This document shows, in pieces, positions 16,439 to 23,673 of a stretch of DNA of 57,791 nucleotides. A program made the translations under genes and the position numbers. Source of the DNA: Eubacteriales bacterium (lineage in GTDB: Bacteria; Bacillota; Clostridia; Oscillospirales; Butyricicoccaceae). The notes under the pieces are model-generated. The model worked only from the letters and a program-made list of their open reading frames with translations. It was not told the origin of the DNA and did not search any database. The DNA lies in NCBI GenBank assembly GCA_030524205.1, contig JAUNGZ010000016.1:1-57791 (forward strand), read 5' to 3'. Positions within the stretch are counted from its first letter, which is position 1. Every line of letters starts with the position of its first letter.

Positions 16439-16603
16439 CGGTGCGCTCGCGGCCGCTGAAAACGGCTTCCCCGGCGGTTGCGCCGCAGTATGCGGCGAAT
16501 CCCTTTCCCGGCTCCCGCTTGACGCTTTTATTTTCAAACGTCGTTGCGGCTCGTCGAGCCGATACCCCGAGTATTTCAGGATATCATATTACTTTCGCAG
16601 CAA

Positions 16604-16640
16604 AAAACGCACCGGATTCCGCTGGAATCCGGTGCGTTTT
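16604..16640. terminator. Strong bidirectional terminator
   Basis: The 17-bp perfect stem AAAACGCACCGGATTCC/GGAATCCGGTGCGTTTT has a 3-nt loop and ends in T4. It lies in the 344-bp gap 16439-16782, which has no ORF and becomes AT-rich. A smaller GCCGCA/TGCGGC hairpin lies near 16483. This marks the boundary between the MATE gene and the accessory segment. Confidence 0.75.
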
Positions 16641-16735
16641 ATCACTTCGTCTCGATCCTCAGAATACGGTCACACAAGCAAATTGCAAAGCAGGCATATC
16701 CGCTTGCAAAAAATGCTGTCTCAGTTTGCAAAGGA

Positions 16736-16764
16736 TTGCTTTTTCCCCGCTTCAACGATATAAT
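16736..16764 (+). promoter_or_regulatory. Promoter of the alcohol dehydrogenase gene
   Basis: TTGCTT and TATAAT are 17 bp apart, ending 18 nt before the start codon. The short leader leaves little room for RNA regulation. Confidence 0.75.
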
Positions 16765-16782
16765 AACCCCGAGGTGAATCGC

Positions 16783-17817
16783 ATGCTAGCCTATACGTAC
16801 ATGGAACAGGGCAAATTTGCTCTTGTGGATAAGCCAAAGCCGGTTTTGCTCCAAGCGCGGGACGCCATCGTCCGGGTGACGCTGGGGAGCGTCTGCACCA
16901 GCGACCTGCACATCAAGCACGGCTCCGTGCCCCGGGCCGTACCGGGCATTACCGTGGGCCATGAGATGGTGGGCGTGGTGGAAGAGGTGGGAACCGCCGT
17001 CACCGCCGTCAAACCCGGCGACCGGGTGACGGTGAATGTGGAGACCTTCTGCGGGAAATGCTTCTTTTGCCAGCGCGGCTGGGTCAACAACTGCACCGAT
17101 CCGGACGGCGGCTGGGCTTTGGGCTGCCGCATCGACGGCGGGCAGGCAGAGTATGTCCGTGTTCCCTACGCCGATCAGGGGCTGAACAAAATTCCGGACA
17201 GCGTCAGCGATTTACAGGCTCTTTTGGTGGGCGACGTGCTGGCCACCGGCTATTGGGCGGCGCAGATTTCCGAGATCCGGCCGGAGGACGCCGTGCTCAT
17301 CATCGGCGCGGGGCCCACAGGTATTTGCACCCTGCAATGCGTGCGCCTGAAAGGGCCGAAGCGGATCATCGTCTGCGATAAGGACCCCCGGCGGCTGGAC
17401 TTTGTCCGCGCGCACTACCCGGAGGTCATCACTGCCCCGCCGGAGCGGGTCATGGAAACGGTCCGCGCCCACGGCGCGCACGGCGGCGCCGACGTAGTGC
17501 TGGAGGCGGCCGGCGCTCCCGAGACCTTCCGCATGGCCTGGGAATGCGCCCGGCCCAACGCCACCGTCACGGTCGTGGCCCTGTACGACGGGCCTCAGAC
17601 TCTGCCTCTGCCAACGATGTACGGCAAAAACCTGACCTTTAAAACCGGCGGGGTGGACGGCTGCAGCTGCGATGAGACGCTGGCGCTCATCGCGGCGGGG
17701 AAACTGGACACCGTCCCCCTCATCACCCACACCTACCCCCTAAAGGATATCGAGGCCGCCTACGACCTCTTTGAACACCGCCGGGACGGCGTCATAAAAG
17801 TTGCGATTGAAGTGTAA
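16783..17817 (+). CDS. Zinc-dependent medium-chain alcohol dehydrogenase
   Basis: The 344-aa enzyme has catalytic zinc ligands in SVCTSDLHIKHG and VGHEMVG. The structural zinc lobe CGKCFFCQRGWVNNC is intact. A Rossmann loop LIIGAGPTGICTLQCVR is followed by an acidic residue in VCDKDPRR, suggesting NAD+. GAGGTGAATC precedes ATG 16783. It falls in the alcohol/sorbitol/threonine dehydrogenase family; the substrate is not apparent. It is followed 13 bp later by a peroxiredoxin, suggesting co-transcription, perhaps for aldehyde or oxidative stress. Confidence 0.88.
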   Translation: MLAYTYMEQGKFALVDKPKPVLLQARDAIVRVTLGSVCTSDLHIKHGSVPRAVPGITVGHEMVGVVEEVGTAVTAVKPGDRVTVNVETFCGKCFFCQRGWVNNCTDPDGGWALGCRIDGGQAEYVRVPYADQGLNKIPDSVSDLQALLVGDVLATGYWAAQISEIRPEDAVLIIGAGPTGICTLQCVRLKGPKRIIVCDKDPRRLDFVRAHYPEVITAPPERVMETVRAHGAHGGADVVLEAAGAPETFRMAWECARPNATVTVVALYDGPQTLPLPTMYGKNLTFKTGGVDGCSCDETLALIAAGKLDTVPLITHTYPLKDIEAAYDLFEHRRDGVIKVAIEV

Positions 17818-17830
17818 AGGAGTATATGCT

Positions 17831-18295
17831 ATGTTGGAAGTTGGTACCAAGGCCCCGGATTTTACCCTGAACGACAAAAACGGAACCCCTGTCCGCCTGT
17901 CCGATTTTCTGGGCAAAAAAGTTGTGCTCTATTTCTATCCCAAGGATAACACCCCCGGCTGCACCCGGCAGGCCTGCGCCTTTGCGCAGCATTACGGCGA
18001 TTTCGAGGCAAGCAATGCGGCGGTTATCGGCGTCAGCAAGGATTCCGCGGCCTCCCATCTGAAATTCGCGGACAAGTATGAGCTGCCCTTCGTGCTGCTC
18101 TCCGACCCGGAGCACGCGGTTATCGAGGCCTACGGCGCATGGCAGGAAAAGAAGCTTTACGGCAAGGTGGGCATGGGCGTGGTGCGCAGCACCTACCTCA
18201 TAGACGAGCAGGGCGTCATTGAAAAGGTGATGCCCAAGGTCAAGCCCGACAGCAACGCCGCCGAGATTCTGGCCTATTTGGGAAAACAGGCGTGA
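17831..18295 (+). CDS. bcp: Thioredoxin-dependent peroxiredoxin, Bcp/PrxQ type
   Basis: The protein (154 aa) reduces hydroperoxides. The peroxidatic Cys lies in KDNTPGCTRQACAF; the second Cys five residues later is the usual resolving residue of PrxQ. VRSTYLIDEQGVI completes the fold. AAAGGAGTATATGCT precedes ATG 17831. It is 13 bp after the alcohol dehydrogenase and 45 bp before the GHKL-ATPase gene, so all three may share one transcript. Confidence 0.92.
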   Translation: MLEVGTKAPDFTLNDKNGTPVRLSDFLGKKVVLYFYPKDNTPGCTRQACAFAQHYGDFEASNAAVIGVSKDSAASHLKFADKYELPFVLLSDPEHAVIEAYGAWQEKKLYGKVGMGVVRSTYLIDEQGVIEKVMPKVKPDSNAAEILAYLGKQA

Positions 18296-18340
18296 TAAGC
18301 CGCATCTTTCCGCTAAAAAGAGAAATAAGGACAGATTGAA

Positions 18341-20062
18341 ATGAGTGAAATTTTCAAGGATTTTTTAACCCCCACACTAAATCAGATTCGCCAAAGCATT
18401 CGCGGCATCGACGACAGCTATAATAACTTTTGGGACATATTGGCCGAATTGATTCAAAATTCTGTCGACGCCATTAACCGCGCAGCGGATTTTACGCAAG
18501 GCGAAATTGATTTATACATTGATTGCAGGCGAAAAGAAATCTCCATCCGCGACAATGGATGCGGCATTGCGCCTGAAAAGCTGGTTGAGCTTTTGCGCCC
18601 TTTTTCCACAGACAAGCTGGAGGATGAGAGCCAGATTGGGGAAAAAGGCGTCGGGCTGAAATTTGCGTATTTCCAGAGCACTTATTTTAAAATTATAACG
18701 GGCAACGATTCTGGCAGTGCGCAGGCGGAAATCAGCGATGCGCGGCTATGGAAATTGCAAACCAGTCCCGAATATCTCTCAGTTTCGTATGAAAAGTACA
18801 GCGAACCCTTCCGCGGCACAGAAATCATATTAAAGGGCATTGAGAACGAACAGCTATTCTCCCTCTCGATTCCCCAGATGAAATATATTTTGCGCACCAA
18901 AACCGCCGTGGGCAATACAAGCGCCATTTGGAAAGAGGTCTCCCCCATTAAAATTGTATTGGAGATGACTGACTATAACGGCGGCCATGCCAAGGAGGGC
19001 ATTTCATACAGCTATTTCCTACCTACCGACATGCTGCTGCCGCATGAGCAAATATCCCTTGACGAGTTTGAAGAGTGGCTGCACGGAGGGGACAGGACCG
19101 ATCTCGAGAAGCGCACAAAGCTGCGGAATAAGGTGATTGCCGCAAAGGGCTCCTTTCTGCATGGCGGCTACCGAGAAATCCGCTATTGGGCGTGCTTTGT
19201 TCCTTCCCGCAGAATCTGGGATCAGCTATGTCTCAAAGAAGGCCTTGCGACTGACAGCCTTCTGTCCGACGAAAATTGGCTTAACGAAAAAAGCTTTGTG
19301 CTGCACCGTCCTGGAATTTATACCGCTGTAAAGGGAATGCCGACCGGAATCACCGTTGAACATCCTTCTGCGGGGTATTCCGGGTACTGGTCGAACATGT
19401 TTATTCTTTTTGAGGACGATTGTCTGAGTTTTGATATCGGCCGCAAGTCGATCCACGGGCTTACCGCCAACATCTATAAAGGCTACGCAAAGGAAATTTT
19501 CAACCGCTTCCTTCAGTATATTGTCAAGTATGTCAGCGGCTCTGTCGAACCGTACTCTGCCGAATGGAATAAAGAAGCTTTGATTGACGAAATCAAAGCC
19601 TTGCCGGATCTCAGCCATAGCGCCATAAAATTTGGAAAGAATCCCAAAGATCAAGAGGCCTCAGTCGCCGCTATATTTTATGAACTCATCGGAGCCGGCC
19701 ATATCAGCGACGTGGAGCCGCTGATCTCCGGATACCGCAGCAAGTATGACCTTTATGCCAAATGGAACGGCCGGACGGTCGTCATCGAATTCAAGTCCCA
19801 CCTCAAAAACATTGTCAAAGACTTTGACGATGCACGGAAGGTATTTGATGAGATGGATTATATCGTATGCTGGGAAGTGACGGATGAAGATGTGGAAAAG
19901 CTGTACCAGCTAAGCATAACCATTGAGCAACTGAACGAGCCTTCGCTTTTTTCACAGGCGCCGATGCATATTTCCTGCTGCACCCATCGCCTCCTTATCA
20001 ATGCCAATGTAACCCCTGTCTACATCATCGACTTAAAGCGTTTCTTAAGCTCGCTTCATTAA
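18341..20062 (+). CDS. GHKL (Hsp90/MutL/MORC-like) ATPase fused to a PD-(D/E)XK-like nuclease domain
   Basis: This 573-aa protein starts with a GHKL ATP-binding fold. The N-box has E36, N40 and D43 (AELIQNSVDA), followed by D71-NGCG (G1) and GEKGVGLKF at 100-108 (G2). FRGTEI probably forms the final loop. The middle resembles a transducer-like region with no recognised motif. The C-terminus carries D470, E483 and K485 (YDLY then VVIEFKS), the spacing of a PD-(D/E)XK nuclease core. No membrane segments are present. Base composition is clearly more AT-rich than its neighbours, suggesting transfer. ATPase-nuclease fusions of this kind are common in anti-phage defence, but no immune function is shown here. 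Confidence 0.75.
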   Translation: MSEIFKDFLTPTLNQIRQSIRGIDDSYNNFWDILAELIQNSVDAINRAADFTQGEIDLYIDCRRKEISIRDNGCGIAPEKLVELLRPFSTDKLEDESQIGEKGVGLKFAYFQSTYFKIITGNDSGSAQAEISDARLWKLQTSPEYLSVSYEKYSEPFRGTEIILKGIENEQLFSLSIPQMKYILRTKTAVGNTSAIWKEVSPIKIVLEMTDYNGGHAKEGISYSYFLPTDMLLPHEQISLDEFEEWLHGGDRTDLEKRTKLRNKVIAAKGSFLHGGYREIRYWACFVPSRRIWDQLCLKEGLATDSLLSDENWLNEKSFVLHRPGIYTAVKGMPTGITVEHPSAGYSGYWSNMFILFEDDCLSFDIGRKSIHGLTANIYKGYAKEIFNRFLQYIVKYVSGSVEPYSAEWNKEALIDEIKALPDLSHSAIKFGKNPKDQEASVAAIFYELIGAGHISDVEPLISGYRSKYDLYAKWNGRTVVIEFKSHLKNIVKDFDDARKVFDEMDYIVCWEVTDEDVEKLYQLSITIEQLNEPSLFSQAPMHISCCTHRLLINANVTPVYIIDLKRFLSSLH

Positions 20063-20127
20063 ACATGCGGAGCAGCCGCTTTTTCTAAAATTTTTGCCGC
20101 TTACCATAATGGCGCGCCTGACACGCC

Positions 20128-20170
20128 CGATGCCCGGAAAGCCTTTATTTTCAAGGCCTTCCGGGCATCG
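20128..20170. terminator. Hairpin after the GHKL-nuclease gene
   Basis: An 18-bp stem with one G-U pair (CGATGCCCGG at the base) encloses a 7-nt loop, 65 nt past the stop codon. There is no long U-tract directly after it. A weaker GCGG/CCGC hairpin followed by TTTTT lies nearer the stop, at about 20065-20085. Confidence 0.6.
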
Positions 20171-20207
20171 TTTACATTCCCCGCGGCGCAGATCGCTTAA
20201 CGGGCGG

Positions 20208-20236
20208 TTGCCGTTTTGCGTTTGATATGGTACAGT
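20208..20236 (+). promoter_or_regulatory. Promoter of the MFS exporter leader
   Basis: TTGCCG and TACAGT are 17 bp apart, about 30 nt upstream of the leader ORF. The transcript would have a leader of about 170 nt before the exporter start. Confidence 0.6.
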
Positions 20237-20268
20237 AATGCTAGCACGATATGATTGGAGGGATTGCC

Positions 20269-20307
20269 GTGCGCCTCTGCATTGCCGCGGCTCCATGCAA
20301 AGTCTGA
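20269..20307 (+). CDS. Leader peptide of the MFS exporter
   Basis: A 12-codon ORF, MRLCIAAAPCKV, starts at GTG 20269 with a perfect GGAGGG ribosome binding site 6 nt upstream. It ends inside the first hairpin of the leader. Position, size and ribosome binding site match leader peptides that sense ribosome stalling upstream of macrolide efflux genes such as mefA. No repeated regulatory codon is obvious. It is too short for ordinary gene detection. Confidence 0.6.
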   Translation: MRLCIAAAPCKV

Positions 20308-20398
20308 CAGACGGACGGGACTGCATGGAGAAGCATCATCGTTAGCTTCGTCCGCACGGGCTTTGCATTTTGATGAATGAATTACCAACCCATCAAAA
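20291..20398 (+). promoter_or_regulatory. Leader attenuator with alternative hairpins
   Basis: CTCCATGCA (20291-20299) pairs with TGCATGGAG (20322-20330). The overlapping ATGCAAAG (20295-20302) pairs instead with CTTTGCAT (20361-20368); the two are mutually exclusive. A third hairpin, TTTTGATG (20368-20375) with CATCAAAA (20391-20398), ends directly against the GGAG of the exporter. A ribosome stalled on the leader ORF would occupy the shared 5' arm. Induction by translation inhibitors is inferred from this geometry. Confidence 0.65.
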
Positions 20399-20409
20399 GG
20401 AGCAAAGTC

Positions 20410-21723
20410 ATGAAACAACAAAACAACCCGCCCTTCGCGGGTCTGAAAGCTTTTTTGCTTTTGTGGAGCACGCAGGCGCTTTCCGCGCTCGGCAGCGCGA
20501 TGACCAGCTTCGCGCTCGTCGTCTGGTCCTACGAGCAGCAGGGCTCGGCGCTGACGACCGCGCTGCTGTCGGTCTGTTCCTACGCGCCTTACGTGCTTTT
20601 GAGTATTTTCGCGGGCGCGCTCAGCGACCGCTGGGACAAAAAGCGCACCATGCTCGTGTGCGACAGCTTGGCCGCGCTTTCAACGCTTGGCGTGCTGGCG
20701 CTGTTGCGCGCGGGCTGCCTGCAAATCTGGCATTTGTACGCGCTCAACGCCTTAAACGGCCTGATGAACACCTTGCAGCAGCCCGCCTCCGACGTGGCGG
20801 CCAGCCTGCTCGCGCCGCGCGAGCAGTACCAGCGGGTCGGCGGCCTGCGCGCGCTGTCGTGCTCGCTCACCACCGTGCTCTCGCCGGTGCTGGCGACGGC
20901 CGCCTACGCCCTTGCGGGCATGGACGCGGTCATCCTGATTGATTTGGCGACGTTCGCCGTGGCCTTTGCCGCACTCGCGTTTTTTATCCGCGTTCCCAAG
21001 CCCGAAGCCGGCGCGGAAACGCCCGAGCCGGTTCTGCAGGCGGTGAAAAGCGGCCTGCGCTTTCTGCGCCGCAACCGCGGCATTTTGGATCTGATCCTCT
21101 TTCTCGCCGCGATCAACCTGACCGCGTCGATGTACAACGCGGCGCTGCCCGCGATGCTGCTGCCCCGGCCGGACGGCGGCCGGGCGGCGCTCGGTCTGGT
21201 GGAGATGTGCGCAGGGCTTGCCAACGTGGCGGGCAGTCTGATCGTATCGCTGGCGCCCGCGCCCAAAAGCCGCGTGCGCGCCATCGTCGGCTCGCTTTTA
21301 TTCGCGATGAGCACGGAAAACCTGATCCTCGCGCTCGGCAAAAGCCTGCCGGTCTGGTGCGTGGGCGCGGTGCTCGGCTGGCTGTTCATCCCGGTGATGA
21401 ACGCCAATCTGGACGTGCTGTTCCGTTCGCACATCCCGATCCGCATGCAGGGGCGCGTCTACGCGGCGCGCAACAGCCTGCAGTTTTTCACCATCCCGGT
21501 CGGCTACCTGCTCGGCGGCGCGCTGGTCGACCATGTGTGCGAGCCGTTTATGGCGGCGCAGACGGCGGACAGCCCGTTCCGGGCGCTGTTCGGCGCGGGC
21601 AAGGGCGCGGGCGCGGCGCTTTTATTCGCCGGGCTCGCGGTGCTGGGCGTGGCCACCTGCCTGTATTTCCGCCGCAGCCCGCACATCCGCCGGCTGGAAC
21701 AGGCCGAGCACATGCATAAATAA
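20410..21723 (+). CDS. MFS exporter, DHA3 (macrolide efflux Mef-like) family
   Basis: At 437 aa it has twelve predicted membrane segments. FLLLWSTQALSALGSAMTSF at the start and FAGALSDRWDKKRTM (the MFS A-like motif after TM2) are typical of DHA3 drug exporters. A second-half segment GRVYAARNSLQFFTIPVGYL matches the family too. Start is ATG 20410, 7 nt after GGAG; an in-frame ATG at 20377 lies inside the leader hairpin. The upstream leader peptide with alternative hairpins fits antibiotic-inducible control. Substrate is inferred to be a ribosome-targeting compound. Confidence 0.85.
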   Translation: MKQQNNPPFAGLKAFLLLWSTQALSALGSAMTSFALVVWSYEQQGSALTTALLSVCSYAPYVLLSIFAGALSDRWDKKRTMLVCDSLAALSTLGVLALLRAGCLQIWHLYALNALNGLMNTLQQPASDVAASLLAPREQYQRVGGLRALSCSLTTVLSPVLATAAYALAGMDAVILIDLATFAVAFAALAFFIRVPKPEAGAETPEPVLQAVKSGLRFLRRNRGILDLILFLAAINLTASMYNAALPAMLLPRPDGGRAALGLVEMCAGLANVAGSLIVSLAPAPKSRVRAIVGSLLFAMSTENLILALGKSLPVWCVGAVLGWLFIPVMNANLDVLFRSHIPIRMQGRVYAARNSLQFFTIPVGYLLGGALVDHVCEPFMAAQTADSPFRALFGAGKGAGAALLFAGLAVLGVATCLYFRRSPHIRRLEQAEHMHK

Positions 21724-21767
21724 CCCCGCCTTTTCCCAAACTGAATGGGAATGGGAGGGAAAATGCC

Positions 21768-22424
21768 TTGCTAAAGCTCATATCTGCGAGTAAAATATAT
21801 GGTGAAAGCGGCGTGCGCGCGCTCGACAACATCAGCCTTACCGTGCGGGATGGGGAATACGTCTCGATCACGGGCGCGTCCGGCTCGGGCAAGAGTACGC
21901 TCATGCATATTCTGGGCCTGCTCGACACGCTGACGGACGGAACCTATCTGCTCGGCGGGGAGGACGTGTCCGCCCTGCCGCCCAAAACGCTCGCCCGCCT
22001 GCGCGGCGAAAAGATCGGCTTTGTATTCCAGCGCTTCCAGCTCATCCCGGGCATGACGGCGCTGGAAAACGCAGCCCTGCCGCTGACCCTGCAGGGCGTG
22101 CCGCGCGCCGAGCGGCTGCGCCGCGCCGAACAGGCGCTCGCGTCGGTCGGTCTGTCGCACCGCGCCGCGCACCGGCCGGGCCAGCTTTCGGGCGGCCAGC
22201 AGCAGCGCGTCGCCATCGCGCGCGCGGTCATTACCGAGCCGTGCGTCGTGCTGGCGGACGAGCCGACCGCCGGGCTGGACCCCGAGGCCGCGTCCGACGT
22301 GCTCGATCTGCTGGACGGGCTGCACCGCAAGGGCAACACGGTCGTGTTGATCACGCATGACCGCGCCGCCGCCGCGCGCGCCGCGCGGCGGCTGTATCTC
22401 GAAAACGGCACGCTGACCGGATGA
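21768..22424 (+). CDS. ABC transporter ATP-binding protein (MacB/LolD type), no permease nearby
   Basis: This 218-aa ATPase has all motor motifs: Walker A GASGSGKST, Q-loop FVFQRFQ, signature LSGGQQQR, Walker B VVLADEPTAGLD, and switch His in LITHDRA. The subfamily normally drives lipoprotein release or peptide/antibiotic export. Start is TTG 21768, 9 nt after GGGAGG, because the neighbouring ATG runs into an early stop. It follows the MFS gene by 44 bp and precedes dCMP deaminase. No membrane component is visible in the window. Confidence 0.9.
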   Translation: MLKLISASKIYGESGVRALDNISLTVRDGEYVSITGASGSGKSTLMHILGLLDTLTDGTYLLGGEDVSALPPKTLARLRGEKIGFVFQRFQLIPGMTALENAALPLTLQGVPRAERLRRAEQALASVGLSHRAAHRPGQLSGGQQQRVAIARAVITEPCVVLADEPTAGLDPEAASDVLDLLDGLHRKGNTVVLITHDRAAAARAARRLYLENGTLTG

Positions 22425-22450
22425 ATCAACATCACTGTGGGAGGGCAAAC

Positions 22451-22939
22451 ATGAACCGACGGGACAAGGTAAACTATTATCTCGATATGGCGCAGGTCGC
22501 GCTCGAGCGCGGCACCTGCCTGCGGCGCAACTTCGGCGCGGTCATCGTCAAAAACGACGTGATCGTGTCGACCGGCTACACCGGCGCGCCGCGCGGCCGT
22601 GAAAACTGCATCGACATCGGCACCTGCATCCGCCAGAAAATGGGCATCCCGCGCGGCGAGCGGTACGAGTTCTGCCGCTCGGTGCACGCGGAGGCCAACG
22701 CCATCATCGCCGCCCCGCGCGAGCAGATGCTGGGCGCGACGCTCTATCTGGTCGGGCGCGACATGTCGACCGGCGAAATCATGCCGGACGCCAACTCCTG
22801 CACGATGTGCAAGCGCATGATCATCAACGCGGGCATCGAAAAGGTGATCATCCGGCGCGACAGCGATACATATGACACGGTAAACGTGCGCGACTGGATC
22901 TATCACGACGATATTCTGGGCGGCCAGCGAGGCTACTGA
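22451..22939 (+). CDS. Deoxycytidylate (dCMP) deaminase, ComEB family
   Basis: The 162-aa zinc enzyme deaminates dCMP to dUMP for dTTP supply. The active-site HAE lies in RSVHAEANAI, and the second zinc motif is SCTMCKRMI, with both cysteines. An N-terminal basic start MNRRDKVNYY is chosen because GGGAGGG lies 5-6 nt upstream of ATG 22451. In-frame ATG 22421 has no such site and overlaps the ABC gene end. A stem-loop module follows directly after the stop. Confidence 0.92.
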   Translation: MNRRDKVNYYLDMAQVALERGTCLRRNFGAVIVKNDVIVSTGYTGAPRGRENCIDIGTCIRQKMGIPRGERYEFCRSVHAEANAIIAAPREQMLGATLYLVGRDMSTGEIMPDANSCTMCKRMIINAGIEKVIIRRDSDTYDTVNVRDWIYHDDILGGQRGY

Positions 22940-22946
22940 AAAACTT

Positions 22947-23111
22947 CGTTTGAAGCGTACAGCTTTAAACGGGGGACGGTGTTTCAGCCTGCGGCTGAAA
23001 CACCTATTGCGCCGGACAGACGGCAAAATTTCGATTTTGCCGACCGTCCGCCTGTGAAAAAAATGAACGGGCGAAGCTCGTCCATTTTTTGCAAGCGGCA
23101 GAGCCGTTTGC
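22947..23111 (+). repeat. Stem-loop module, copy B (after dCMP deaminase), five hairpins
   Basis: Starting 8 nt after the stop there are five consecutive hairpins. Hairpin 1 (22947-22971) has arm CGTTTGAAGC, shared with copy A. Hairpin 2 (22978-23004) is 12 bp with arm GGTGTTTCAGCC. Hairpin 3 has a core CGGCAAAAT-TTCG-ATTTTGCCG at 23021-23042 with outer CGGAC/GTCCG. Hairpin 4 (23058-23090) is 15 bp with one mismatch and ends in T6. Hairpin 5 (23091-23111) is 9 bp. The linker CTATTGCGCC between 2 and 3 is identical in copy C. The remaining gap up to 23182 has no further element I recognise. Confidence 0.85.
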
Positions 23112-23182
23112 TGATAAAATACGCGCACGGCGCGTAAACGCACAAAAACGAGCAACACTAGGAGTCAAAGGAGGATTTGCAA

Positions 23183-23563
23183 ATGGAACTGAAGGTATTC
23201 AAATGCATGCACTGCGGCAACATCATTGAGATGGTGGAGGATCACGGCGTGCCGGTCTACTGCTGCGGCGAGCCGATGAAGGAATTTAAGGCCGGCGAAA
23301 CGGACGGCGCGCAGGAAAAGCACGTGCCGGTCGTCGAGGTGGACGGCGACACCGTGCGCGCGAACGTCGGCGAGGTCACCCATCCGATGAGCGAGGAGCA
23401 CCATATCTCGTTCATCTGGCTGGTAACGGATAAGGGGATCTACCGCCGCGCGCTGCCGCATACCGGCGCGCCCGAGGCAAGCTTCCGCGTCGCGGCGGAC
23501 GAAACGCCCGAGGCGGTATATGAATTCTGCAACCTGCACGGGCTGTGGCGCACGAAAATTTAA
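23183..23563 (+). CDS. Desulfoferrodoxin-type superoxide reductase
   Basis: The 126-aa protein reduces superoxide to peroxide, typical of strict anaerobes. The N-terminal rubredoxin-like centre is FKCMHCGNI with YCCGEP. The catalytic iron ligands are all present: His in EKHVPVVE, two His in HPMSEEHHISFIWL, and Cys/His in FCNLHGLW. AAAGGAGGATTTGCAA gives ATG 23183 good spacing. It is a class I (two-iron) enzyme by architecture. Electron donors such as rubredoxin are not nearby. Confidence 0.95.
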   Translation: MELKVFKCMHCGNIIEMVEDHGVPVYCCGEPMKEFKAGETDGAQEKHVPVVEVDGDTVRANVGEVTHPMSEEHHISFIWLVTDKGIYRRALPHTGAPEASFRVAADETPEAVYEFCNLHGLWRTKI

Positions 23564-23613
23564 TTTCGCCTGCACCGTACGGCTGACAGCAAGAGCCGGC
23601 GGTTCAGCAAATA

Positions 23614-23648
23614 AAAAACGCAGCGGGACTTTGTCCCGCTGCGTTTTT
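23614..23648. terminator. Bidirectional terminator between superoxide reductase and citrate synthase
   Basis: AAAAACGCAGCGGGAC/GTCCCGCTGCGTTTTT is a perfect 16-bp stem with a 3-nt loop and A/T-rich flanks on both sides. It separates two converging genes. Confidence 0.9.
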
Positions 23649-23673
23649 GCAGGTGCGGAGAAAAACCCGGCGG

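Noticed and set aside
22947-23111. CRISPR array or attenuator explanation for the serial hairpins
   Set aside because: The units are not direct repeats separated by spacers, and the hairpins lie downstream of a stop codon rather than before a regulated start.
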